DNA from: Oligoflexia bacterium
GTDB taxonomy: Bacteria > Bdellovibrionota > UBA1018 > CAIPTA01
Assembly (NCBI GenBank): GCA_903867855.1
Contig: CAIPTA010000149.1
Coordinates: 1-45,834 of the forward strand
Length of the DNA: 45,834 nucleotides
Direction: 5' to 3'
Shown: positions 1-7,621 of the stretch, one piece after another
How the letters are laid out: the number at the start of each line of letters is the position of its first letter
Numbering within the stretch: position 1 is the first letter of the stretch
Program-made: the position numbers and the translations under genes
The notes under the pieces: model-generated
The model's input: only the letters and a program-made list of their open reading frames with translations
Told to the model about the DNA's origin: nothing
Databases searched by the model: none

Positions 1-1
1 A

Positions 2-967
2 AGAAATTCTCGATTTCGTGGCGCGACTATCGGAATGATTTCGCAATTCATTGTTGGTAGCGACGATACGCTCTTCGCTGTTCCCATGGATACGATCGAG
101 TTTTTCTTAAACGGAGGCATGCCAAGCCCTGAACTTGAAAACTTGAGTGGCATTTCTACTTGGGGTGATTTTCTACAGCGCAATAATATCCTGCGAGGGG
201 CTGGAAATAATACCCACGCTGGTGGTGGCAATGGTGGAGCGCCGGGCGCAAGTGATCTGCTCTCTTCGTTTCTTGAACCGCCGGAAGGCATTGATGATCC
301 CGAGAACAATGGCAAGCGCCTTATGGCCGTGAATGGAAATCAAATCGATGGAACAGACGATTACGCCCTTCACTATTTGTCTCTGCCAGAATCTGGGCGT
401 CGTGATGCCCACAAGATCTATGAAAGCCAAGATCTAAGTCGCAATATTTTAGAGAGATTAGACGGCTATTACCACGTGGCAGATTTTGACAGTGGAAAAG
501 AAATTTTCTATCACCAAGTGGCTTCCGGACTCCAAAGCGCCCTGAGCGGCGATTCCATGACCGATGTAGATGTGAATTATAAACAGAAAACAATTCGAGT
601 GATTTTCTGGCCCCATACCGTCGCGGCTATCAACGCATTTGGTTCTCCTGAAATTCCTTCGCAAGTAATTCTCTGGCACGTGATCACGGATTCTTCGAAT
701 ATCCCGCTGGAGCTAACTTCCGACGCCGACGTGCTCTTATGCCAAAAGAATCAGTATCTGAAACTCATTTGCTCCAATTCTAATTTACAATTTAGTTTGT
801 CCTTAAATATCGACCGTAAAATTATTCAGGCGAGTGAACAGAATCCAGCCAAACTTAGCTTTCGTTTTACCCGTAAAATAGAGGGTGAAAAACAAATCTA
901 TATCGATCATCGCTATGGCGCGCCCACAGATTCTGGCAATAATGCAAAAGCATGGCGAATCCGATGA
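2..967 (+). CDS. Hypothetical protein, probably 5'-partial at the window edge
   Basis: I do not recognise this protein. The frame is open to the left edge, so the true start may lie outside the window; the first in-frame ATG is at 35 and has no clear Shine-Dalgarno sequence. From that ATG it has 310 residues. A Gly/Asn-rich flexible stretch sits around residues 57-72, and the C-terminal half alternates hydrophobic and polar residues as in beta-rich domains. There is no visible signal peptide or membrane segment in the part seen. It overlaps the next gene, which suggests translational coupling and a shared job. The function is unknown. Confidence 0.7.
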   Translation, partial: RNSRFRGATIGMISQFIVGSDDTLFAVPMDTIEFFLNGGMPSPELENLSGISTWGDFLQRNNILRGAGNNTHAGGGNGGAPGASDLLSSFLEPPEGIDDPENNGKRLMAVNGNQIDGTDDYALHYLSLPESGRRDAHKIYESQDLSRNILERLDGYYHVADFDSGKEIFYHQVASGLQSALSGDSMTDVDVNYKQKTIRVIFWPHTVAAINAFGSPEIPSQVILWHVITDSSNIPLELTSDADVLLCQKNQYLKLICSNSNLQFSLSLNIDRKIIQASEQNPAKLSFRFTRKIEGEKQIYIDHRYGAPTDSGNNAKAWRIR

Positions 968-2142
968 GCCGCGAAAATTTTCCGCTTTATCAAAAAGGTA
1001 TTGGCGCCTATTTGTCTCATGACGTGCAAGCGTTTGAAAAATATTTACGCCACCCGGATTTATCGATGCGCGAGCGCGGACTATTAAAGGCTCGCAAATA
1101 TATCCGCGCCAAAAAATGGAGCCAGGCTTTGCAAGTGCTGGAAAAAATTTCTGAGTCAAGCGCGAGCTTTTTGAGCGGGGAAAAATACTTTCTCTTAGCG
1201 AGCTGTAATTTTTTTCAAAATCGCATGGAAGAATCGGCTGCCTGCAATCAGCGCGCGCTCGGATTTTATCAAGTTTCCGGCGATCGGCGTGGGCAGTTTT
1301 TAGCAAACTATAATTTATCCGTAGACTTTGGCCAACTTGGCCTTCGAAAAATTTCTCATCAGTACTTAGCAGCGGCTCAAATTCTTGCGATTGAGGCGGG
1401 TGAAAAAAATCTGATTCTGCGCGCCCTCGCCTGTGAAAATAGCAAAATCGGTAAATACCAAGAAGCTTGTAAAATCCTTACGCAAGCTCTAGCCACAATT
1501 GAAGCGTTGAGTGTCCATGATCGCTTTGCGACCCAATGCGTGGCTGCGGATGTTTTTGCAAGAGCGGGTAAATTCGATCAAGCTAGGCAGCAACTCGAAT
1601 CGATTTCTGCTAATCGCCTAAATATCGACAGTGCCCGAACTTTTTTTGAATTGAAACTTCTCGAGTTTCTTACTAGCCGCGATATGTCCATTTTTTCCAA
1701 GTTACCCAAGGCAATAGATTCATCCCCGGAATACTCTCTCAAATGGAAATTTCTGAGTGCTCTCGGCAACGGCGAGCAAGCATCCGCTATCCAATTTTGG
1801 CAGCAACTAAGCAACTCCCACCCAGGCACCTTTGGTGAGTTCCTGCTTCCGAAAAAAGAAGAAGAAGAGCGGGATCTTTTCTTCCAAGCCATTCAAAAGA
1901 TGTGTGGGATTCGTCCGGTTGCGACGGCTGCGCCTTCCTCCAGCTCTGCGCTGATCGAAAAACTAGAAAAGGTTTTGCGTGGCGCTGCGATGCCACTCAG
2001 AAAAGAAGAGCTCATCGAAAAAATTTGGAACATTCCCTATTCTCCAGCGTATGACTCTCGTTTTTATAAGCTCCTAGAACGCGTCCGTAAGCTCTCCAAG
2101 AGCCGTATTGTGTGTGAGCGTCGCAGCTACCGCATGCTTTAG
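964..2142 (+). CDS. TPR-like protein with C-terminal winged-helix-like domain
   Basis: A cytoplasmic protein of about 392 residues. Most of it (roughly residues 20-300) is a run of paired helices with the size and pattern of tetratricopeptide-like repeats. After a Ser/Ala-rich linker, the last 65 residues (LRKEELIEKIW ... RFYKLLERVRKL ... ERRSYRML) read as a small winged-helix DNA- or protein-binding domain with a final basic wing. The start at 964 is preferred because its ATG overlaps the upstream stop codon as ATGA; an ATG four codons earlier (952) is also possible. Coupled to the preceding unknown gene. Similar TPR-plus-helix layouts occur in regulators, so a regulatory role is inferred, not shown. 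Confidence 0.75.
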   Translation: MSRENFPLYQKGIGAYLSHDVQAFEKYLRHPDLSMRERGLLKARKYIRAKKWSQALQVLEKISESSASFLSGEKYFLLASCNFFQNRMEESAACNQRALGFYQVSGDRRGQFLANYNLSVDFGQLGLRKISHQYLAAAQILAIEAGEKNLILRALACENSKIGKYQEACKILTQALATIEALSVHDRFATQCVAADVFARAGKFDQARQQLESISANRLNIDSARTFFELKLLEFLTSRDMSIFSKLPKAIDSSPEYSLKWKFLSALGNGEQASAIQFWQQLSNSHPGTFGEFLLPKKEEEERDLFFQAIQKMCGIRPVATAAPSSSSALIEKLEKVLRGAAMPLRKEELIEKIWNIPYSPAYDSRFYKLLERVRKLSKSRIVCERRSYRML

Positions 2143-2215
2143 GGCGATGTCAGGAAGTCAGAATTCTCAACACGAGAGATAACGCAAAGTGGCATAGCTT
2201 CTCGATTGTTCTAAA

Positions 2216-2243
2216 TTGCCTGGCGACAAAGAAATACTTTATT
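2216..2243 (+). promoter_or_regulatory. Possible sigma-70-like promoter for the 2268 gene
   Basis: TTGCCT (2216-2221) and TTTATT (2238-2243) are separated by 16 bases, each matching the -35 and -10 consensus at 4 of 6 positions. It lies in the 125-base gap ahead of the exported-protein gene. Weak by sequence alone. Confidence 0.25.
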
Positions 2244-2267
2244 TATTGAACAAGAAAATGAGGAATC

Positions 2268-3095
2268 GTGAAAAACCTTAAAATTTTAGTTAGCTTAGCA
2301 TTACTACTTTTATCCCATACGGCCCTAGCCGGTGGGCCAACATGCTCAGACAACCCCACAAAACAAGATTTTCTCAGATCAATTCAAGAAGATGTAGATA
2401 AACATACAAATTATGAACAAAGCCTTGGTTCTTTGAAGAATTTCGTTTACGACCCGTCGGACAAAACTAAGCTCACCGAATTGTTGATGAATCTCTGTGC
2501 TGACTTTGGTGGAGGGTATGTCTACGATGAGTGTAATGGCGTGCAAAACCCAAACCACGCGAATTCGATGACCTATCACTTTAATACAGCGACTCATGTT
2601 TTGACCTTTATCAATCCCGTGCCTTTCGATTTCGATATCGGACGTGAATGGACTGCAAAAGGAGTTAAAGCTGAATTTAATGTAGATTTTTCGCGGGCTG
2701 GAAATACTCGAATGCTTCCTGGAAAAGCTCTTTCTTGGGAAACAATGACGAGGCACAATGTTGTGCCAAACCCTAATCCCGAAAATTATCCTTATAAGGT
2801 TTCCGGCTCTTTCCTTGTCGATGAAAAAAATAGGATCGGATGGGAACATCCAGCCACGGTCAACAAGCGCGTTTATCATGAGGCTGTTGCCGATTGCCAA
2901 TCGAGAGGTTTACGCCTACCAACAGAGATTGAGATGTATCGCGTCCAGCCTCATGTTGATTTTTGCTTATATCCACAAGAACATTGGGACTCGTATATTC
3001 TTACTTATCCTAGAGCACTATGGACAACTTCCAACGGCCCAGTTCATTGTGATGAATACTGCCAGGGCACATATTTGTGCGTAAAAGATATATAG
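2268..3095 (+). CDS. Exported protein with a DUF1566/Lcl-like C-terminal domain
   Basis: Starts at GTG with AGGA seven bases upstream. A typical signal peptide (MKNLKILVSLALLLLSHTALA) predicts cleavage near residue 21. The C-terminal 90 residues carry a conserved pattern seen in DUF1566/Lcl-type extracellular domains: an alanine-cysteine helix (EAVADCQSRG), then LRLPTEIEM, then ALWTTS, with paired cysteines towards the end. The middle section is unrecognised. It is the first of a run of exported proteins. Its signal peptide closely resembles that of the truncated ORF at 4261. Function unknown; an extracellular or periplasmic location is well supported. Confidence 0.75.
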   Translation: MKNLKILVSLALLLLSHTALAGGPTCSDNPTKQDFLRSIQEDVDKHTNYEQSLGSLKNFVYDPSDKTKLTELLMNLCADFGGGYVYDECNGVQNPNHANSMTYHFNTATHVLTFINPVPFDFDIGREWTAKGVKAEFNVDFSRAGNTRMLPGKALSWETMTRHNVVPNPNPENYPYKVSGSFLVDEKNRIGWEHPATVNKRVYHEAVADCQSRGLRLPTEIEMYRVQPHVDFCLYPQEHWDSYILTYPRALWTTSNGPVHCDEYCQGTYLCVKDI

Positions 3096-3250
3096 CCTTA
3101 GGAAAGCCCATAGTACGCATCGAAGGATATCTGTCTGAAAATTTTATTTTTGAGTCAGTGACGGAATTGAAAATTCTACGACGGCAGAAGGATCCCGTTC
3201 ATGAGCTATTGGGAAGCAATGAACGCTTGGCAATGAAGGCAATTATTTAA
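3077..3250 (+). CDS. Possible 57-residue small ORF
   Basis: GTG at 3077 opens a 57-codon frame ending at TAA 3248-3250. It overlaps the tail of the upstream gene by 19 bases and fills most of the 180-base gap that follows. The predicted peptide is basic and helical (ELKILRRQKDPVHELLG) with no signal peptide. No ribosome-binding site is evident, so it may be a gene fragment or chance frame. I do not recognise it. Confidence 0.28.
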   Translation: MRKRYIALGKPIVRIEGYLSENFIFESVTELKILRRQKDPVHELLGSNERLAMKAII

Positions 3251-3275
3251 AACGTAAAATTAAAGGAGACTCACC

Positions 3276-3713
3276 ATGAAAGTTCTATTCATTCTCACCG
3301 TCGCACTAGCCTCGATCACTAGCTTTGCTCAAGATAATTTCAGTGCGGCCAACACGACGATCAGCTTCAACAAGGAAACCGAAATAGTAGGCGACTGGAA
3401 AGGCCTAAGCGGGCATCTTTATCCTGATGATAGCGGGAAACTTGGCCTCTATGTGGAGCTATCGCTCCCTTACAAGGCAGTTTGGAAAACAAGTATCGCC
3501 ACAGAGTCGAGCACCACGATTTTCCCAGATCTCCCCTATACACTTAGAGATCAACAATTATTTGTGACGATCAACGGAAATGAAGTTCTTGTGGCAAGCC
3601 ATAGCTGGCTCTTCGGCTGGGAAACAGCCTCCAACATTCAATTAATCTTAAGTGAAACAAATCAAGGCGGCAATAGCTTCGCAATAGACGCGTCGCTAGG
3701 GCTCAATCTTTAG
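3276..3713 (+). CDS. Small exported protein, unknown function
   Basis: A 145-residue protein behind a strong ribosome-binding site (AAAGGAGA, ending about seven bases before ATG). Residues 1-18 are a signal peptide (MKVLFILTVALASITSFA). The mature part has no cysteine and alternates hydrophobic and polar residues, suggesting a compact beta-sandwich or small barrel. It ends in LGLNL, without the terminal aromatic residue usual for outer-membrane barrels. The family is not recognised. It lies within the exported-protein run but is separated from both neighbours by about 100-180 bases, so it may have its own promoter. Confidence 0.7.
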   Translation: MKVLFILTVALASITSFAQDNFSAANTTISFNKETEIVGDWKGLSGHLYPDDSGKLGLYVELSLPYKAVWKTSIATESSTTIFPDLPYTLRDQQLFVTINGNEVLVASHSWLFGWETASNIQLILSETNQGGNSFAIDASLGLNL

Positions 3714-3820
3714 TATAGGCCAAAGGAGTAAATTGAAACGACTTTTGAATCTCTGCTTGATTCGGGACGACGCGACCAGATCAAGCCAATATTTAATTCG
3801 CGCCAAAATAAGAGGTATTT

Positions 3821-4264
3821 ATGAAAATAGTATTACTAACAATCATGGCTCTCGCCTCCTGCTCGATGCCTGCCTTCGCCTCATGTCAGGCCTACCGAGG
3901 TTGCCTTGTGGGAAGTGCAATTACCGCGGAGGCCAAACAGGCCTGTGACCTAGCTAAGCAGGCCGCCTACGAACCTTTACTCCAAACAGAATACTGCATG
4001 AATGGAGCGAATAAAGACAATATTAATAACGGATCTTTTGAATCATTTGCTCTTGAGACTGGGCAACTATGTGACTTATTGGATAAGAGTAATAGTCCAA
4101 TCTTGAAAACATTGGTTGGGCGCTTATGCATTTCGGGGGGCGGAATATTTTTTGCCTATAAAATTTTTCACGACTGCATTCACCAAGTATTTCCAGGCTG
4201 TGTTGCGATTGATACAAATATATTTTGTCCTGGTGATGTGGGCTTTCCTGCAAACGGAAAATGA
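3821..4264 (+). CDS. Small cysteine-rich exported protein or lipoprotein
   Basis: A 147-residue protein with an N-terminal export signal. The signal can be read two ways: a lipobox LASC with Cys14, or cleavage after PAFA at residue 20. Ten cysteines in total are visible, spaced over the whole chain, so a disulfide-stabilised fold outside the cytoplasm is likely. The ribosome-binding site AAGAGG precedes ATG by about seven bases. Its stop codon overlaps the ATG of the 4261 mini-ORF (ATGA). No family recognised. Confidence 0.65.
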   Translation: MKIVLLTIMALASCSMPAFASCQAYRGCLVGSAITAEAKQACDLAKQAAYEPLLQTEYCMNGANKDNINNGSFESFALETGQLCDLLDKSNSPILKTLVGRLCISGGGIFFAYKIFHDCIHQVFPGCVAIDTNIFCPGDVGFPANGK

Positions 4265-4320
4265 GAAATTTCAAAATAGTATTAAGTCTTGCACTACTTT
4301 TTTTGTCCCACAGATTTTGA
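4261..4320 (+). pseudogene. Truncated ORF: signal peptide remnant (19 residues)
   Basis: ATG at 4261 overlaps the upstream stop as ATGA and encodes MRNFKIVLSLALLFLSHRF before TGA. The peptide is a signal-peptide start and nothing else. It aligns with the start of the 2268 gene product (MKNLKILVSLALLLLSH), differing by conservative changes, and loses the cleavage site just after the shared LSH. It therefore looks like the 5' stump of a duplicated exported-protein gene whose body has been lost. Below usual gene-size limits. Confidence 0.5.
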
Positions 4321-4343
4321 TACCAATTATTAACGGAGCTTTT

Positions 4344-4427
4344 ATGAAATATTTATTTATCGCGTTGTCATTATTGGGCTCTTCAGTTTTTGCTCAAGCG
4401 GCGAACAATGAAATGAGGATCTTATGA
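4344..4427 (+). CDS. 27-residue ORF consisting of a signal peptide, coupled to the next gene
   Basis: ATG at 4344 follows CGGAG at a good distance and encodes 27 residues: MKYLFIALSLLGSSVFA is a complete signal peptide with an AxA-like cleavage site, followed by only ten residues. Its stop codon overlaps the next ATG as ATGA (4424-4427). It may be a stump of another exported protein, a secreted mini-peptide, or a leader that couples translation of the cysteine-rich protein downstream. The good ribosome-binding site argues that it is translated. Confidence 0.5.
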   Translation: MKYLFIALSLLGSSVFAQAANNEMRIL

Positions 4428-4816
4428 AACTTGGTTTGACTACCGCCATACTGACTGTGATTCTTGCTTCCAGTTCATTTACTGCGGTAGCTAAGGTTTA
4501 CCCGGTCCCACCTCATGTCCAATGCCGGCCACCGTCGTGCGACGGCAATACTGGTTATATCTGCAATTGGTATCCGAAGTGGTATCGATTTAATCCGCCC
4601 GGCTGCGAAGCAGAAATCTGCCTCCCGTCAGTCAAATGTGGCGCTCCAAGCGGTGATCCTGCAGAGCCTTTAGTCGGCCGAAATATCGGCGAGCCTTGCG
4701 ATCACTACTACGAGTGCGACCCGAATGGTGGGAATTACCCACACGGCATCACGTGCCTCAATCATGTTTGTAGCGACGCCGCAGACTGTTGGAAGGACTC
4801 CACCATGTGCAAATGA
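4424..4816 (+). CDS. Small exported protein with twelve cysteines
   Basis: A 130-residue protein with a signal peptide (residues 1-23, ending TAVA). The mature chain of about 107 residues contains twelve cysteines in pairs such as CRPPSC, CEAEIC, CDHYYEC and CLNHVC. That density suggests up to six disulfides and a knotted, protease-resistant extracellular protein; the pattern is reminiscent of EGF-like or toxin-like modules, but I cannot assign a family. The start overlaps the stop of the 27-residue ORF and is preceded by GAGGA. It is the last of the small exported genes before the aspartic protease. Confidence 0.7.
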   Translation: MKLGLTTAILTVILASSSFTAVAKVYPVPPHVQCRPPSCDGNTGYICNWYPKWYRFNPPGCEAEICLPSVKCGAPSGDPAEPLVGRNIGEPCDHYYECDPNGGNYPHGITCLNHVCSDAADCWKDSTMCK

Positions 4817-4986
4817 CCTCCTGATTGCTTCGCAGCGGCGATCCAGAAGATGCGTGGGCGCACATGGCAATCGTGAAAATCAAATGGGTTTAGATTTGAG
4901 TACAAAAAAAATTAACAGTTTTTTCAATATTTTTTGCCTCTCCCTCAAAAAATGGACAAAGCATCGAATTCACGTTAATAACGCGC

Positions 4987-5811
4987 ATGCAAATTTTACT
5001 ACTTTTAATCTTAACTATTGCAGCACATTCTGAAGATATTGCGCTTCATATGATTTCCGTTGGCGCCGATGGCGGGTATCGCGTCGCCGTAGACTGCAAC
5101 TTTCCAGTTCCAAATAGCGTCTGCGCAGTCGATACGGGTTCTTCTGATTCTACGGTTGGTGAAACGCCCGAAACGTTAAAGTATCCGACACGAAAAACAG
5201 TGAGCTCCGGAAGCGTTGGCTTAACGATGACTTGTGACGTGATTGAGGTTGGCGACCTGGCCATCGGAGGCCTGCCAATGCAGCCTTCCAGCTTTGAGCG
5301 CTGTAAAACATTGCCAACGAATTTTGCCCTGCTGGGCCTCGATGTTTTTGGTACGCGCACCATCGCGTTTGATTTTAAGAATCAAGTATTGCAGTTGGAT
5401 ATTGTAGACCTTAAGCCAAGCCAAACTCTCGTTCGCGGCGGCCCCGAAAACAAATGGCTCACTTTTACAGCGAGCATCGGAAGCACTAATTTTTTTGCCG
5501 CAATCGATACGGGCTCACCAGTTAGCTTGGCCGATCGAGCTTTTGTGCTCGCGAATCCTAAGTATTTTCGCAAATCAACGCTACCACCATCCGCGATGCA
5601 GATTCGTCGTCAGCTAGATAGATATGAAATTTTAGCGCCGATTATCGTAAATGGCATAGAGCTACAGGCCCAGTTTGTAGATGTGGGAGATCTAAGCCAA
5701 TTCTCTCCAAACCCAAGTCGCCGCCTCGATATTTTGTTGGGTGCCAACCATTTCGCCGGCACTAAATGGTCTTTTGATTTAGCGCATAATCTATGGGCTA
5801 TTACTCGCTAG
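4987..5811 (+). CDS. Exported two-lobed aspartic protease (two D-T-G-S motifs)
   Basis: A 274-residue protein with a short signal peptide (about residues 1-15). Two clan-AA aspartic protease half-sites are visible: VDTGSSDS (Asp49) and IDTGSPVS (Asp174). Each is followed by the flap-supporting hydrophobic-hydrophobic-Gly element, ALLGLD near 115-117 and DILLGAN near 250-252, and each half ends with a similar strand (TIAFDFKNQ and KWSFDLAHN). This is the layout of a fused dimer of retropepsin-like domains, as in pepsins, but smaller than pepsin. Both catalytic aspartates are present, so it should be active, outside the cytoplasm. No clear ribosome-binding site precedes the ATG. Substrate unknown. 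Confidence 0.75.
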   Translation: MQILLLLILTIAAHSEDIALHMISVGADGGYRVAVDCNFPVPNSVCAVDTGSSDSTVGETPETLKYPTRKTVSSGSVGLTMTCDVIEVGDLAIGGLPMQPSSFERCKTLPTNFALLGLDVFGTRTIAFDFKNQVLQLDIVDLKPSQTLVRGGPENKWLTFTASIGSTNFFAAIDTGSPVSLADRAFVLANPKYFRKSTLPPSAMQIRRQLDRYEILAPIIVNGIELQAQFVDVGDLSQFSPNPSRRLDILLGANHFAGTKWSFDLAHNLWAITR

Positions 5812-5915
5812 AGATTGCCTAGCTAGCAATTTCGCATAAAATCATCGTAATCAAATCACTTTTGTTCTTTTCATTTTATCTAAAAATAGATGAATAAAAT
5901 GCAATCCGAATCGAA

Positions 5916-5965
5916 TGGTGCAGTCGGAGAGACTCGAACCCTCACGCCTTTCCTTCGAAGTAAGC
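5916..5965 (-). other. tRNA 3'-end fragment, candidate integrase attachment site
   Basis: Read on the minus strand, this stretch ends in a complete T-arm (GAGGG-TTCGAGT-CTCTC), a 7-base acceptor 3' strand (CGACTGC), discriminator A and encoded CCA. The D-arm, anticodon arm and acceptor 5' strand are missing. The bases before the T-arm could belong to the long variable arm of a class II tRNA (Leu or Ser). It differs from the nearby tRNA-Leu(GAG) beyond the conserved T-loop and CCA, so it comes from another tRNA or is diverged. A fragment like this beside an integrase is the usual mark of an attachment site. Confidence 0.55.
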
Positions 5966-6120
5966 CTTTGTGGAACCCAATAAATTCTTATCAAATAAAT
6001 CTATATTTGAATCAAATACTTATACCAACGTTAATTACCGATAAAGTCGACCTCTTGTTTGTCGAATTTTCGTCACTCATCTTATGGTTTACGAAATATT
6101 AAAATCCCTTTTTTGTTTTA

Positions 6121-6150
6121 TATTGCCGCCTATTGTCCGTTACTGCCCAA
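6121..6150 (+). repeat. Three imperfect 10-base tandem repeats upstream of the integrase
   Basis: TATTGCCGCC, TATTGTCCGT and TACTGCCCAA follow each other directly, sharing TAYTGYC. The period equals one helical turn, which would place binding sites on one face of the DNA. They might be arm-type sites for the integrase or its regulator; this is speculative. Confidence 0.3.
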
Positions 6151-6307
6151 TATTTACTTCAATAATTTCAAAGCATAACTTCTCACGCGCTGTGTGGCAT
6201 GAGCATGAATCTGGATTGTGATATTCTCCAATAGGAATCCGTTCTTTGAAATTGGTAGAAAAAGACAACAGGCTTCAAGCAAAGCTATCTCAGCAATGGA
6301 GAAGAGC

Positions 6308-7429
6308 ATGATTGAAGAAATTAAAAGAAGTAAAGGAAGTGTTTTTCGGGGCACTGTGTATGGAACAGACGGACATAGAAAAACAAAAACCTTTCCGAAT
6401 AAAACTTTTGCAAAAGAATGGGAGCGAAAAGCGCTTCGTGAGCGAGATCAAGAAGAGGCAACGGGCCTAATCATTAAGGACACGCTCACATTCGAAGAGT
6501 TCACTGATAGATGGTTCCGAGAGAAAGTTAATGTGCGATTATCTGACTCGTCGAAAAATAGTTATCGACGAGCAGTGGATATGCACATGAAGCCGATTCT
6601 CAGCGGAATGAAACTACGGGATATACGAATTGAACATGCTAATCGCTTGGTAGCAAAATTGATGTCAGAAGGGCATGCGCCAAAAGGTATTAATAATATC
6701 TTGGGTGTACTGCTAACACTGATGAATGATGCCGCCGAATGGCAGTGTATCGCTCGTAATCCTTTGTTTCGATATAAGTCAGTGAAAGAGCCTGAGCTTC
6801 ACTTTGACTATTGGACTGCACCGGAGATTCAGCAATTTCTAAATGCTTCGATTTCTGATTCTCTCCATTATCTCTATACTGTGGCTATCAATACGGGGAT
6901 GAGAAGAGGGGAGTTGTGCGCTCTCAAGTGGGATCGAATTGATTTTATCCGTAATCAAATTATCGTGAGCCGTACCTTAGGAAGGTATGGGCTTAGTGAA
7001 ACTACGAAGACGGGTAAAAAAAGATTTGTACCCATTAGTCCGACGGTGAAACAAATTCTGCAAAAGCTTTTGCGTGAACAAAAAGGGGAGTTTGTGTTTT
7101 GTGATGAACATGGAGTGCGGCTCGATGCTCATCATCTCTACAGAGATTTCCACCGCTCGCAAAAAAGAGCGGGGTTTACCAAGCTCATTCGCTTCCACGA
7201 TTTACGCCATACCTTTGCTTCGCACTTCATGATGAATGGCGGAAATATCTATGACCTACAAAAAATCTTGGGGCATTCGATTCTGGAGATGACGCAAAGA
7301 TATGCTCATATGAGTTCGGATCATTTGGCAGAAGCGATTCAGATTGTGGCGTTCGCGCCGCAGGAAAATCAAAGTGTGCCGAATTTAGAGGAGCTAAGAA
7401 AAACGAAAAACTCAGTGGTAAATTCGTGA
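6308..7429 (+). CDS. int: Phage-type tyrosine integrase
   Basis: A site-specific recombinase of about 373 residues that would integrate or excise a mobile element. From N to C: an AP2-like arm-binding segment (GSVFRGTVYGTDGHRKTKTF), a SAM-like core-binding domain (about 60-160) and the catalytic domain. All catalytic residues are visible: Arg in TGMRRGE (199), Lys in TGKKRF, HDLRH (His297, Arg300), LGHS (His323) and the nucleophile in QRYAHM (Tyr332). The ATG at 6308 is chosen because GGAG lies six bases upstream; GTG at 6218 and ATG at 6296 are in frame too. It lies between a tRNA fragment and tRNA-Leu, with no other phage gene seen, so the element is either reduced to its integrase or mostly lost. 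Confidence 0.88.
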   Translation: MIEEIKRSKGSVFRGTVYGTDGHRKTKTFPNKTFAKEWERKALRERDQEEATGLIIKDTLTFEEFTDRWFREKVNVRLSDSSKNSYRRAVDMHMKPILSGMKLRDIRIEHANRLVAKLMSEGHAPKGINNILGVLLTLMNDAAEWQCIARNPLFRYKSVKEPELHFDYWTAPEIQQFLNASISDSLHYLYTVAINTGMRRGELCALKWDRIDFIRNQIIVSRTLGRYGLSETTKTGKKRFVPISPTVKQILQKLLREQKGEFVFCDEHGVRLDAHHLYRDFHRSQKRAGFTKLIRFHDLRHTFASHFMMNGGNIYDLQKILGHSILEMTQRYAHMSSDHLAEAIQIVAFAPQENQSVPNLEELRKTKNSVVNS

Positions 7430-7515
7430 GTTCGCAAAAACGAATAACACATATTTAACACACAAAGTTTTTGAAAAACCGAATTTCGCTTTAATTTCAA
7501 TTAGTTACAGAGACA

Positions 7516-7598
7516 TGGTGCCCAGGACTGGACTCGAACCAGCATGCTTGCGCGCTACCCCCTCAAGATAGTGTGTCTACCAATTTCACCACCTGGGC
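7516..7598 (-). tRNA. tRNA-Leu (anticodon GAG)
   Basis: Read on the minus strand this is a complete 83-base class II tRNA: acceptor stem GCCCAGG/CCTGGGC fully paired, a Leu-type D-arm (TGGTGAAATTGGTAGACACA), anticodon stem CTATC/GGTAG around loop TTGAGGG with GAG as anticodon (complement at 7562-7564), a short variable arm, T-arm with TTCGAGT and encoded CCA. It starts 23 bases after the stop codon of the outer-membrane protein gene on the same strand, so it may be co-transcribed with the liv operon. Confidence 0.95.
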
Positions 7599-7621
7599 AA
7601 AGGATGTCAAAACCTAGCAAA

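Larger units (their letters stand above)
5812..6307. other. Integration-locus non-coding region
   Basis: About 500 AT-rich bases between the aspartic protease and the preferred integrase start. It holds a tRNA 3'-end fragment at 5916-5965 and three imperfect 10-base repeats at 6121-6150. A weak inverted repeat (ATTGC/GCAAT, 5814-5830) just after the protease stop lacks a T-tract. No convincing gene was seen in the rest. Confidence 0.5.

Noticed and set aside
3733-3948. TTG-started frame preceded by AAAGGAG
   Set aside because: Its last 128 bases overlap the better-supported cysteine-rich exported gene, and the peptide has neither signal nor recognisable composition.
5814-5830. Short inverted repeat after the aspartic protease gene
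   Set aside because: Only a five-base AT-containing stem and no T-tract, so it is too weak to call a terminator.
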